A DNA stretch of 64,000 nucleotides from Comamonadaceae bacterium (lineage in GTDB: Bacteria; Pseudomonadota; Gammaproteobacteria; Burkholderiales; Burkholderiaceae_C). The notes beneath the pieces were generated by a model that was not told the origin of the DNA, ran no database searches, and saw only the letters and a list, made by a program, of their open reading frames with translations. The stretch spans positions 186,001 to 250,000 of the forward strand of contig JAIXXF010000001.1 of assembly GCA_027490925.1 (NCBI GenBank). Direction: 5' to 3'. The first letter of the stretch is position 1, and each line of letters begins with the position of its first letter. The position numbers were made by a program, and so were the translations under genes. Below, piece by piece: positions 46,337-54,619 of this stretch.

Positions 46337-47245
46337 TCAGCTCAGTACCACGCTGCTCAGGCGGCGGCGGTAGCTGGCCACGGTGGGGTCTTGCGTTGGG
46401 ATCTGCCCGTCGGCCACTTTGGCTTTGGGTGGTTCGATCAACTCTAAGATGGCGATGAAGGTCTTGCGCGCCAGGTCGTCCTGCCAGGTTTTGTCGCGCA
46501 TCAGGATGTCGAGCAACTCGTCCATCGCCTCCGTCCACCGTTGGGTGGCCATCAGCAATTGCGCTTTTGCAAAGCGGGCCTCGAAATCCCGCCGGTTGGT
46601 GGCAATCTTGGCGTCAAATTCTGCCTCAGCCCTCGCAAAATCAGGGGTTTCAGCCACTGAATCAATGGCATTCATCCAGCGCTGCAAGGCGTCAAAGCGG
46701 CGGTTCTGGGCGGCGGTGGCGATCACCGGTGCGAACGCGACCTTCGCGTCGTCGTCGCGGCCGAGTTGCAGCAGCAGCTTCACGTAGTCGAACCGCGCGT
46801 TGTCGTTGGCCGGATCGGTGGCCACCGCGTGCTGCAGCTTTTCCAATGCCGCATCGGTGTGGCCTTCGGCCAGCAGGTCCAGCGCAGCCTCTTCCTCTTC
46901 CTCGGCCGCCACCTCTTCGGCGGTCGGCAGGTGCTTTTCCAAGAACTCGCGCACCTGGCCCTCGGGCAAGGCGCCCATGAAGCCATCGACCGGCTTGCCG
47001 TCCATCAACAAGATGCAGGTCGGCAGGCTGCGCACCCCGAACGCGCTCGACAGCTGCTGCTCTTCGTCGGCGTTGACCTTGACCAATTTGAAGCGGCCCG
47101 CCAAGGCGGTTTCCAGCTTTTCCAGCACGGGGCCCAGGGATTTGCACGGCCCGCACCAGGCGGCCCAGAAATCGACGAGCACCGGCGTCGTGCGGGAGGC
47201 TTCGATGACCTCGGTTTCAAAGTTGTGCAGGGTGACGTCGATCAT
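46337..47245 (-). CDS. cnoX: Thioredoxin-domain chaperone-like protein CnoX/YbbN
   Basis: The 302-residue protein has an N-terminal thioredoxin domain with active site WCGPC (about residues 32-36), followed by an acidic linker (EEVAAEEEEEAAL) and TPR-like helices to the C-terminus. This is the layout of YbbN/CnoX, a chaperedoxin that protects substrates from oxidation and passes them to GroEL in E. coli. E. coli CnoX has SXXC rather than CxxC, so this version may keep oxidoreductase activity, as in some other bacteria. The start MIDVTLHNF at 47245 matches relatives. It sits on the opposite strand between purC and purE. Confidence 0.9.
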   Translation of the reverse strand: MIDVTLHNFETEVIEASRTTPVLVDFWAAWCGPCKSLGPVLEKLETALAGRFKLVKVNADEEQQLSSAFGVRSLPTCILLMDGKPVDGFMGALPEGQVREFLEKHLPTAEEVAAEEEEEAALDLLAEGHTDAALEKLQHAVATDPANDNARFDYVKLLLQLGRDDDAKVAFAPVIATAAQNRRFDALQRWMNAIDSVAETPDFARAEAEFDAKIATNRRDFEARFAKAQLLMATQRWTEAMDELLDILMRDKTWQDDLARKTFIAILELIEPPKAKVADGQIPTQDPTVASYRRRLSSVVLS

Positions 47246-47280
47246 GCGGAGGCGGCCTGGGGTGGGATTCGGTGGAAAAG

Positions 47281-47286
47281 TAAAAT
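47281..47286 (+). promoter_or_regulatory. Predicted -10 box of purE-purK
   Basis: TAAAAT followed by C lies 50 bp before the purE ATG in the gap with the divergent cnoX gene. No clear -35 box is seen. It is the third TAAAATC element of this window. Confidence 0.5.
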
Positions 47287-47336
47287 CACAGCTTCGCCAT
47301 CGGTTCCGATGGCGGGTCTTCAACAGATTGGGACCT

Positions 47337-47828
47337 ATGACTCCAATTCAAATCGGCGTGGTGATGGGCTCCAGCAGCGACTGGGACACCATGCAGCACG
47401 CGGTGCAGATTCTGACGGAATTCGGCATCGCCCACGAGGCCAAGGTCGTTTCCGCGCACCGCATGCCCGACGAAATGTTCGCCTACGCCGAAGCCGCGGC
47501 CGGTCGTGGCCTGCGCGCCATCATCGCGGGCGCGGGGGGCGCGGCCCACCTGCCGGGCATGCTGGCCGCCAAAACCACGGTGCCGGTCCTGGGCGTGCCG
47601 GTGGCGTCCAAACACTTGCAGGGCGTAGATTCGCTGCACAGCATCGTGCAAATGCCCAAGGGCATCCCCGTGGCCACCTTCGCCATCGGCGCCGCGGGCG
47701 CGGCCAACGCCGCCTTGTTTGCGGTGTCGTTGCTGGCCACCGGCAACACCGACCTGTTGACCCGCCTGAACGCCTTCCGCGTGGCCCAGACCCAGGCGGC
47801 GCAGGCCATGACGCTCCCCCCGGCATGA
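47337..47828 (+). CDS. purE: N5-carboxyaminoimidazole ribonucleotide mutase
   Basis: The 163-residue class I PurE converts N5-CAIR to CAIR in purine synthesis. The signature GVVMGSSSDWDTM, the SAHRMPDEM loop and GAGGAAHLPGM are complete. It overlaps purK by 4 bp; PurK makes its substrate. The ATG at 47337 is the only sensible start. Confidence 0.97.
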   Translation: MTPIQIGVVMGSSSDWDTMQHAVQILTEFGIAHEAKVVSAHRMPDEMFAYAEAAAGRGLRAIIAGAGGAAHLPGMLAAKTTVPVLGVPVASKHLQGVDSLHSIVQMPKGIPVATFAIGAAGAANAALFAVSLLATGNTDLLTRLNAFRVAQTQAAQAMTLPPA

Positions 47829-49009
47829 GCGCGCCCCTGTTGCCCGGTGTGGGCGCCCACGGCGGGCTCATCGCCCTGGGGGTGATGGGCGGCGGCCAGC
47901 TGGGCCGCATGTTCGTGCACGCCGCCCAGCAAATGGGTTTCGCCACCGTGGTGCTGGACCCCGACGCCCACAGCCCCGCTGGACTGGTCAGCCACAAGCA
48001 CATCCAAACCGCCTACGACGATCCCCAAGGCCTGGCCCAACTCGCCCAGTACGCCGTGGCCGTCACCACCGAATTCGAGAACGTGCCCGCGCCTGCGCTG
48101 CGCCAGCTGGCGGCCCAGCGACCGGTGGCGCCGTCCGCCGACGCGGTGGCCATCGCCCAAGACCGCGCGGCCGAGAAAGCCCATTTCGACCGCTGCGGCG
48201 TGCCTTGTGCGCCCTACGCGGTGATCGCGTCCGACACCCAGTTGGCCGAGGTGCCCGACGCGCTCTTGCCTGGCATTTTGAAAACCGCGCGCCTGGGCTA
48301 CGACGGCAAAGGCCAAATCCGCGTCGCCAACCGCGCTGAACTCGCCGCCGCCTGGGACGAACTCAAGCGCGTGCCGTGCGTGCTGGAGCAGCGCCTCCAG
48401 CTGCTGGACGAGTGTTCGGTGGTCGTGGCGCGGGGAGCCGACGGTGCGCTGGTGCACCTGCCGCCGCAGCGCAACCTGCACCGCGACGGCATTTTGGCCG
48501 TGACCGAGGTTTTTGAAGAAAATCTGCCCCAGGCCCTTGCGGAATCTGCAGTCAGCGCTGCGAAATCCATAGCAATCGGCCTGCAATACGTGGGCGTGTT
48601 GTGTGTGGAGTTCTTTGTAGTGCCCGACGGCAAGGGCGGTACCCGATTGGTGGTCAATGAAATGGCACCGCGCCCGCACAACAGCGGGCACTACAGCATC
48701 GAAGCCTGCGACGTCTCGCAGTTCGACCTGCAGGTCCGCACTCTTGCGGGTTTGCCGCTGCCGCAGCCGCGCCAACACAGCCCGGCCATCATGCTCAACT
48801 TGTTGGGCGACATCTGGGGCCCGAACGGCGAAAACCCGCCTTGGGACCGGGTGTTGGCGTTGCCCGGTGCCCACCTGCACCTTTACGGCAAATTGAGCGC
48901 CCGCCCTGGCCGCAAGATGGGCCACCTGACCCTCACCGCGCCCACGGTGGCCGCGGTGCGTGCCAACGCGCTGGCCGCGGCCGCGCTGCTGGGCATCGCG
49001 CCCTTCTGA
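47825..49009 (+). CDS. purK: N5-carboxyaminoimidazole ribonucleotide synthase
   Basis: PurK uses ATP and bicarbonate to carboxylate AIR. The 394-residue ATP-grasp enzyme has the N-terminal GVMGGGQLGRMF motif, the TEFENVP segment, the lysine loop LKTARLGYDGKGQ and the C-terminal NEMAPRPHNSGHYSIEA motif with metal ligands. Its ATG overlaps the purE stop. Sua5 follows after 8 bp. Confidence 0.97.
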   Translation: MSAPLLPGVGAHGGLIALGVMGGGQLGRMFVHAAQQMGFATVVLDPDAHSPAGLVSHKHIQTAYDDPQGLAQLAQYAVAVTTEFENVPAPALRQLAAQRPVAPSADAVAIAQDRAAEKAHFDRCGVPCAPYAVIASDTQLAEVPDALLPGILKTARLGYDGKGQIRVANRAELAAAWDELKRVPCVLEQRLQLLDECSVVVARGADGALVHLPPQRNLHRDGILAVTEVFEENLPQALAESAVSAAKSIAIGLQYVGVLCVEFFVVPDGKGGTRLVVNEMAPRPHNSGHYSIEACDVSQFDLQVRTLAGLPLPQPRQHSPAIMLNLLGDIWGPNGENPPWDRVLALPGAHLHLYGKLSARPGRKMGHLTLTAPTVAAVRANALAAAALLGIAPF

Positions 49010-49017
49010 GACCTCTC

Positions 49018-50013
49018 ATGGTGCGCCAGCCCGATGCCACCGCGCTGGCCGATGCGGCCGTCGCCCTGAGCGCGGGCGAACTGGTCGGCCTGCCGACCGA
49101 AACCGTGTACGGTTTGGCGGCCGACGCCACTAACCCCACGGCTGTCGCCAAAATCTTCTCTGCCAAAGGCCGGCCCAGCGACCACCCCTTGATCGTGCAC
49201 CTTGCCGACGCGTCGGCCGTGCCGCAGTTCGCCAGCGCAGTGCCCGTGTTCGCTCAGCGGCTGATGGACCGCTTTTGGCCCGGCCCGCTGACCCTGATCT
49301 TGCCGCGCCGGGCCGAGGTCGCCGCAGCGGCTGCAGGGGGGCAAGCGTCTGTGGGACTGCGCTGCCCGGCGCACCCGGTGGCGCACGCGCTGCTTCGCGC
49401 CTGCGCAGCAGCGGGCGTGCCCGGCCTGGCCGCGCCCAGCGCCAACCTGTTCGGTCGCGTCAGCCCCACCACCGCCGCCCACGTGGCCAGCGAGTTTGGC
49501 GATAACCTGTTGGTGCTGGACGGCGGGCCGTGTCGGGTCGGCATCGAGTCCACCATCGTGGACTGCAGCCGCGGCGTGCCGGTGCTGTTGCGGCCGGGCC
49601 AACTGACGCTGGAGCAACTGGCGGCCGCTTGCGGCCAGACGGTGCTGTCGCCCGCCGAAGTCGCCAGCCTTGCCCCCCGTGCCTCCGGCACGCTGGAGAC
49701 GCACTACGCACCCACCGCCAAGGTGCGTTTGATGGGCGCCAAAGAGCTGCAAACCGCGCTGGACCTGCTGCAAGGCGTGGCCTCGGCCCCGCCCGCCATC
49801 GCGGTTTGGGCGCGCACCGCATTGAAGGTCCAGTCCACCGGGGTGCTGGCCCGGCGCATGCCCGACGACGCGGACGCCACCGCGCGGGCGCTGTTCGCCC
49901 AATTGCGCGATTTCGACGCGCAGGGCGTGAAGCTGATTTGGGTCGAGACCCCGCCCCCCTCGGCCCCCTGGGCCGGTGTGCTGGACCGCCTCACCCGCGC
50001 AGCGGCCAGCTGA
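49018..50013 (+). CDS. sua5: Threonylcarbamoyl-AMP synthase (Sua5, long form)
   Basis: The 331-residue enzyme makes threonylcarbamoyl-AMP, the first step of the t6A37 tRNA modification. The YrdC-like domain (residues about 10-200) has GLPTETVYGLAADA, KIFSAKGRPSDHPLI and APSANLFGRVSPT. A linker and a C-terminal Sua5 domain (HYAPTAKV onward) make this the long form. It is 8 bp after purK. The later step partner tsaB is also in this window, at 55.7 kb. Confidence 0.95.
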   Translation: MVRQPDATALADAAVALSAGELVGLPTETVYGLAADATNPTAVAKIFSAKGRPSDHPLIVHLADASAVPQFASAVPVFAQRLMDRFWPGPLTLILPRRAEVAAAAAGGQASVGLRCPAHPVAHALLRACAAAGVPGLAAPSANLFGRVSPTTAAHVASEFGDNLLVLDGGPCRVGIESTIVDCSRGVPVLLRPGQLTLEQLAAACGQTVLSPAEVASLAPRASGTLETHYAPTAKVRLMGAKELQTALDLLQGVASAPPAIAVWARTALKVQSTGVLARRMPDDADATARALFAQLRDFDAQGVKLIWVETPPPSAPWAGVLDRLTRAAAS

Positions 50014-50027
50014 CAGGCCCACGGTAA

Positions 50028-50033
50028 GATAAT
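50028..50033 (+). promoter_or_regulatory. Predicted -10 box of the SGNH lipoprotein gene
   Basis: GATAAT followed by C, 47 bp before the ATG at 50081. No clear -35 box. A leader of about 41 bases carries TTGGAGA as ribosome binding site. Confidence 0.45.
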
Positions 50034-50080
50034 CCGCTGTTCGGGCGCTCAGGCGCTCGCCCCTATTTGGAGACCTTCAC

Positions 50081-51055
50081 ATGACATCCCCCTCCCTGCG
50101 CCGCCTTGTGCTGGGCGCCGCCGTGGCCGCGAGCGCGTTGTTGGCCAGTTGCGGTGGTGGCGACATCGTTGACCCTTTCCAGCCCACCCGCATCGTGTCT
50201 TTTGGCGACGCCTTGAGCGACGTCGGGCAGACCGGTAACAAGTACACGGTGAACGACGGCACGGCCAACAACGTGTGGATCGAGCAAACCGCCGCCCGTT
50301 ACGGCCTGACACTCACCCCAGCCTCGGCGGGGGGCACCGGGTACGCACAAGGCAACGCCCGCGTCAAAGCCAAGCCCGACGCCACCGGCGGCACCAGCAC
50401 TCGCACCGTGGCCGAACAAATCGACGCCTTCCTGGGTGCTGGCGGGGGCATCCGGGTCAAAGACCTGTACATCGTGAACGGCGGCATCAGCGACCTGATC
50501 GCCGAAACGGTCAACACCACACAAACGCCGGCACAGCGGCTGGCGAACGTGCAACTCGCCGCGCGCGACCTCGGCGCGCAAGTGCGCCGTCTGGCCAATG
50601 CCGGTGCGTCCCACGTGGTGGTGGTCGGCGCGTTCAATTTGCGCATCACGCCATGGGCGGCGGGCATCGGGCAGGGCGCCGAAGGCTCTGAACTGTTCCA
50701 GTTGTCCAGCGCCTTCAATGACGCCTTGCTGTTGTCCATTGAAGACCTGGGCAGCACCAAGCGGGTGGACTTTGTGGACACCGCCAACTTTTTCAACCTG
50801 CGTTTCAACCGGGCCTCGGCTTTCAGTTTTGACAACACCACCACCCCCGCCTGCGCGTCCACCGCCAGCGGAGCCGACGGCATTGGCATCAGCGCCGCTG
50901 CGCACGTGAGCTCTCGCAGGTGTACCCCATCCACGCTGGCCGCCAATGTCACCGATTACAACCGCGTTTTGTTTGCCGACCCGGTGTACCCCACACCCGC
51001 GTTGCACCGCCTGTTTGGCGACTTTGTGTTTGAGACCCTGCGCGAGCGTTTCTGA
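50081..51055 (+). CDS. SGNH/GDSL-fold lipoprotein lacking catalytic residues
   Basis: The 324-residue protein has a lipoprotein signal (LLASC, C24) and the GDSL-hydrolase fold. In the first block the catalytic GDS serine is A44 (SFGDALSD). In the last block the D-x-x-H dyad reads D300-P-V-Y303, so the catalytic histidine is tyrosine. Remaining features, such as the VNGGISDLIAE block and the TPWAAGIG segment, resemble a Comamonadaceae group of similar lipoproteins. It is therefore probably not an esterase but may bind a glycan or lipid in the envelope. It has its own promoter and a strong terminator, so it is a single-gene unit. Confidence 0.85.
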   Translation: MTSPSLRRLVLGAAVAASALLASCGGGDIVDPFQPTRIVSFGDALSDVGQTGNKYTVNDGTANNVWIEQTAARYGLTLTPASAGGTGYAQGNARVKAKPDATGGTSTRTVAEQIDAFLGAGGGIRVKDLYIVNGGISDLIAETVNTTQTPAQRLANVQLAARDLGAQVRRLANAGASHVVVVGAFNLRITPWAAGIGQGAEGSELFQLSSAFNDALLLSIEDLGSTKRVDFVDTANFFNLRFNRASAFSFDNTTTPACASTASGADGIGISAAAHVSSRRCTPSTLAANVTDYNRVLFADPVYPTPALHRLFGDFVFETLRERF

Positions 51056-51074
51056 TCCCGGACGATTCGCCTTG

Positions 51075-51102
51075 AAAAAGCCGCCCTCAGGCGGCTTTTT
51101 TT
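51075..51102 (+). terminator. Rho-independent terminator after the SGNH lipoprotein gene
   Basis: AAAAAGCCGCC, a CTCA loop and GGCGGCTTTTTTT form a strong hairpin with a T-run 19 bp after the stop. The matching A-run on the left means it could also serve the convergent hydrolase gene that stops at 51128. Confidence 0.92.
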
Positions 51103-51127
51103 GTGCCAGCGTGATTCAGCGGTGGGC

Positions 51128-52611
51128 CTACAACAAGCTCTGAAAAAAGCCCCGGGCCGCCGCATTGCAAAACGGGGGCACCAGGCTGCCGTGGTAGCTG
51201 GTCACCACCGCTGTGGCCCCACCCGATGCCGCAGTGGCCGCCACCGCTTGGGCGAAGCCCAGCTTGGCCGCGGCGAATGGATCGCTTGGGCCCGACACCG
51301 CGGCTTCCAGGTCCAGGGTGGTGACGTTGGTGGCCCCTTGGGCTGCGAAGTAACCCGCCGTGGCCTGCGTGCTGAGGAAGTTCACGGTCGGGTCGTTGGC
51401 GCCACCGCACATCAGCATGGGGCGCGTGGGCACCCAGTTGCGCAGATCGTTGGCCACCGCCGCCCGGCGGAAGCCATTGGCGGGCGCGCAATTCAGCGGT
51501 GAGCGGCTGCCCAGCGAGTCGGCGGTGGCCGGGAAAGCGTTGCCCGCACAGCGGTTGTTGCCAATGTCTGTGGCAGCGGCAGCCAGGAAGGTGCTCTTAA
51601 TCAGGTTGTTGGGCCCATAAAACCCAAACGGGGCCAACTGCGGCACCGCCAGCGGCGGCTCGGCGTCGGCAGCGTACAGCGCCTGCGTTGCCGGGAACTG
51701 ACCAGCTTGAGCCAAGGCCGCAATCGACTGGGTGCTGGGCAGCAGTGTCTCAATGGTGGCGGCATACGGGTCTTCGTACACGTCCCGAATGTTGCTGTAC
51801 ACATTGCCAAACTGGCGCTGCCAGCTGGTGCTGAGCAAAGGCGTGAAGATGGTGCTGCCCAAAGCCGGTGCGCCGGAAAAGTTGTAGTCCACCAGGAGGC
51901 TGATGGCCGATGGGGCCGACAGCGGGGCCGACGCGGTGACGGTCTGGCCCGCCGCCTGCATCGCGCGGTGGGTGGCGACCGCGACGTGCCCGCCTTGGGA
52001 GTAGCCGGTGATGAACAGCTTGCCATTGTCCTGACCGGCCGCCAGCACGCTGCGTGCAGCGGTCAGTGCATCGACCATGTCGCTGCTTTGCTGGTTGGCG
52101 TTCAGGTAGGGGTGGTAACTCAAGGGCGAACTGTCGTAGCCAGCGTAGTTGGGCGCGACCACGATGAAGCCTTGTGCCGCGTACATGGCGGCCACCAGCA
52201 ACGCTTCGCCGTAGGCCGCGTTGGTGGGATCAAAACTGGCGAGGTTGTAGCTGCGGTCGGGGGTGGTGCCGTGGGCGTACAGCACGATGGGGCGGGGGCC
52301 GGTGCAATTGGCCGCGGTGCCGGTGGGCACCATCAGCGCCGCGCTGGCGGTGGTGGCTTCGCCCGCGCCGCCCACGGTGTTGTAGCGGATGCGCTGGACG
52401 TCAAAACCGCATGTGGGTGCGCCCGCCACCTGCAGCACCGGCGCGGTGCTCTCAGAGGCGTTGACTTGGGTGCTGAAGCCGCTGGCGCTGAACGATTGTT
52501 TGGCGTCGGTCGGGGCCGAGAGGCTGCCCCGGGGGCGCTGTCGCCGCCACCGCCGCAGGCAGCGAGGACGAGGGCGGCCGCCAAACCGCTGAGCCGGGCA
52601 AAGGTGTGCAT
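51128..52611 (-). pseudogene. Alpha/beta hydrolase (lipase-like) lipoprotein with apparent frameshift
   Basis: The mature part is an alpha/beta hydrolase of about 460 residues: nucleophile motif ITGYSQGGHVA, a likely acid in GGANDPTVN and histidine in SYHGSLVPP. It resembles secreted lipases. The signal peptide lies in another frame: from the ATG at 52611 (AGGAG nine bases upstream) it reads MHTFARLSGLAAALVLAAC then GGGGDSAPG. The two frames join if one C is added to the run of five Cs (complement of 52531-52535). Then SAPRGSLSAPTDAKQS follows naturally. Either the indel is real and the gene is broken, or it is an assembly error in a C/G homopolymer. The enzyme is otherwise intact to its stop at 51128. 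Confidence 0.7.
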
Positions 52612-52748
52612 TTCGGGGGGTCTCCTGTGTGGGGGTGTGCGAACAGCACCGCATGCGGCGCACGCCATGCCATGCTATGCCTCCCCCCGCCATCGCGCCC
52701 AGCGGGTAACCACCGAATACTTTCGGGTACGGCGGTGGTGTGCTGGGT

Positions 52749-53018
52749 TCAGCGCGGTGGGCGGTGCCGGTAGCGCAGCTTCATGCCCAAGATCGCGCTC
52801 GACAGCGCCAGCGTGACCGCGTTGGCGGCGACCACCGGCCACGAGCCGATCAGCCAGCCATAGACCAGCCAGGTGGCAATGCCCAGGGTGAACGCGCTGT
52901 ACATGCCCAGCGACACCCCGCTCACGTCCCGCGTGCGGAAGGTGAGCCAGGCTTGCGGCACGAAGCTGGCGGTGGTGAGCCCCGCGGCGAGGTAGCCGAT
53001 GAGGTCGGTGGCGGTCAT
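52749..53018 (-). CDS. SemiSWEET-type sugar transporter
   Basis: The 89-residue protein has three membrane helices and the PQ-loop sequence TASFVPQAWLTFRTRDVSGVS, which marks SemiSWEET transporters; they dimerise to form a sugar channel. The ATG at 53018 starts MTATDLIGYLAAGL; the in-frame upstream extension is alanine/proline-rich and unlikely to be used. The substrate is unknown. It precedes the hydrolase gene on the same strand with a 137-bp gap that carries no other gene. Confidence 0.9.
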   Translation of the reverse strand: MTATDLIGYLAAGLTTASFVPQAWLTFRTRDVSGVSLGMYSAFTLGIATWLVYGWLIGSWPVVAANAVTLALSSAILGMKLRYRHRPPR

Positions 53019-53061
53019 GGGGCGGGGTGTGGCGAGCGGCGGTTCATGGGGGCATGGGGCG

Positions 53062-54564
53062 TCAGCGGGCGCTGCTTCGGGCGGAGTCGCGGCCAATGTC
53101 TCGTCCGTTGTCTTTGGCGGCCCATTCCACCAGCGCGTCGAGCGCCGGGCGGGCGGCGCTGGCGTTGGGGTGGTTGACCATCGCGATCAGCACCACGCGC
53201 TGGCCGCTGGCCGCGTCCACGTACCCGGCGATGCTGACCACGTCGCGCAGGCTGCCGGTCTTGAGATGGGCGGTGCCGGGCAGGCGCATTTTGCTTCGGC
53301 GCAGGGTGCCATCGACGCCGCTGATGGGCAGGGACGACACCAACTCCGGCATGTAGGGCGAGGCCCAGGCCGTCTGCAGCAAGCGGCCCAACGCTTGGGC
53401 GGTGATGCGTTCGCTTCGCGACAGGCCAGAGCCGTTGTCCAGCACCGGCGCGTCGGTCTCGCCAAAGCGCGCCGCCCACCAGGTGTTGATGAGGCTCCTT
53501 GAGCCCGCGAGGGAGCCCACGCCGCGGGCCTGGGCGCTGAGCGTGAGGAACAGCTGCTGCGCCATCACGTTGTTGCTGAACTTGTTAATGTCGCGGATGG
53601 CGTCGGTGATGGGTGGCGAGGCCACCTCCAGCACGGGCTTGAGGCCGGTGGGCGCCCTGCCATCGCGCACCTTGCCGGTCAGCGCGCCACCCAGTTCGCG
53701 CCACAGCGCTTCCACCAGTCGCGGGGCGAACTGGGGCGGGTCGGGGTAGGCCACCGGCCACACGCGTTCGCCGCAGCTGGCGGGGTAGGTGCCCGCAAAG
53801 CGCACCTTGATCGGGTCATTGAAGTCGCCTTTGAGTGCGCTGCGCCAGTCGGCGCACGGTTCGCTGGACAAAGGCACACTGGCGGGTACCGACACCCCGG
53901 CCAGCGGCGGCTCCGCCTGCAGCCGCGCCACGCCCGCGGCGGGGTCGGGCACAAAGGTGAAGGCCAGCGATTTGAAGTTGAGCAGCAGCGCGTCCGGGCT
54001 GGCGTTGTAGGGGCGCAGCCGCTCGCCATCGAATTCACCGGGGTCTTGTTCGGCCACCTCAAAAGCGCTGCGGTCGAGCACGATGTCGCCCGAAATCAAC
54101 CGGATGCCCAGGCCTTGCACCCGCCGCAGCAGCAGCCAAAGCCGCTCCACCACCAGCTTGGGGTCGCCTTGGCCTTTGATGACGAGATGGCCTTGCAGCA
54201 CGCCGTCGCGCACGGGGCCGTCCAGGTACACGCTGGTGGGCCAAGTGAAGGCGGGCCCCAGTTGGTCGAGCGCCACGTAAGTGGTCACCAGCTTCATCAC
54301 CGAAGCGGGGTTCATGGCCACCTGGGCGCGGTGGCTCAACCGGGGTGGGGACTTGCCGTCGACATCGGTCACCAGCACGCTCAGCGCGTCGGCGGGGAGC
54401 TTGGCGCGGGCCAGCGCGGCGACGACTTCTGGCGGCAATTCGGCCCGTGCCCACAGACCCACACAAAGCAGCGGCACCAGCCACGCGCGGGCCCAGCCCA
54501 GGCGCCAGCCGCGCGATGCGCACCGGTGTTGGGGGAGCAGGGCGGCAGGTCGGGTCGTGCGCAT
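53062..54564 (-). CDS. dacB: D-alanyl-D-alanine carboxypeptidase/endopeptidase (PBP4-type)
   Basis: The 500-residue periplasmic class C penicillin-binding protein trims peptidoglycan cross-links. A signal peptide covers about residues 20-42 (WLVPLLCVGLWARA). Motifs: SVMK with nucleophile S88 and K91 in NPASVMKLVTTY, SNN in KFSNNVMAQ, and KTG in HLKTGSLRD. The ATG at 54564 has no ribosome binding site, but GATAAT lies exactly six bases before it, so a leaderless transcript is predicted. It is divergent from the EamA gene with 55 bp between starts. Confidence 0.95.
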   Translation of the reverse strand: MRTTRPAALLPQHRCASRGWRLGWARAWLVPLLCVGLWARAELPPEVVAALARAKLPADALSVLVTDVDGKSPPRLSHRAQVAMNPASVMKLVTTYVALDQLGPAFTWPTSVYLDGPVRDGVLQGHLVIKGQGDPKLVVERLWLLLRRVQGLGIRLISGDIVLDRSAFEVAEQDPGEFDGERLRPYNASPDALLLNFKSLAFTFVPDPAAGVARLQAEPPLAGVSVPASVPLSSEPCADWRSALKGDFNDPIKVRFAGTYPASCGERVWPVAYPDPPQFAPRLVEALWRELGGALTGKVRDGRAPTGLKPVLEVASPPITDAIRDINKFSNNVMAQQLFLTLSAQARGVGSLAGSRSLINTWWAARFGETDAPVLDNGSGLSRSERITAQALGRLLQTAWASPYMPELVSSLPISGVDGTLRRSKMRLPGTAHLKTGSLRDVVSIAGYVDAASGQRVVLIAMVNHPNASAARPALDALVEWAAKDNGRDIGRDSARSSAR

Positions 54565-54570
54565 GGCGGC

Positions 54571-54576
54571 ATTATC
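54571..54576 (-). promoter_or_regulatory. -10 box of dacB, leaderless arrangement
   Basis: GATAAT on the reverse strand, six bases (GCCGCC) before the ATG. The distance puts the first transcribed base at the A of ATG. Confidence 0.55.
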
Positions 54577-54607
54577 CGGCGCGGCCCGCCGCCGCCGCGG
54601 GCCCCGG

Positions 54608-54613
54608 GATAAT
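54608..54613 (+). promoter_or_regulatory. -10 box of the EamA gene, leaderless arrangement
   Basis: GATAAT, six bases (CGGGCG), then ATG. This mirrors the dacB element on the other strand within a 55-bp divergent region. No clear -35 box. Confidence 0.55.
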
Positions 54614-54619
54614 CGGGCG

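Noticed and set aside
48565-48590. ATAGCAATC-like sequence in purK resembling the repeat at 5828
   Set aside because: The encoded peptide fits the normal PurK sequence and there is no inverted partner, so the likeness is probably chance.
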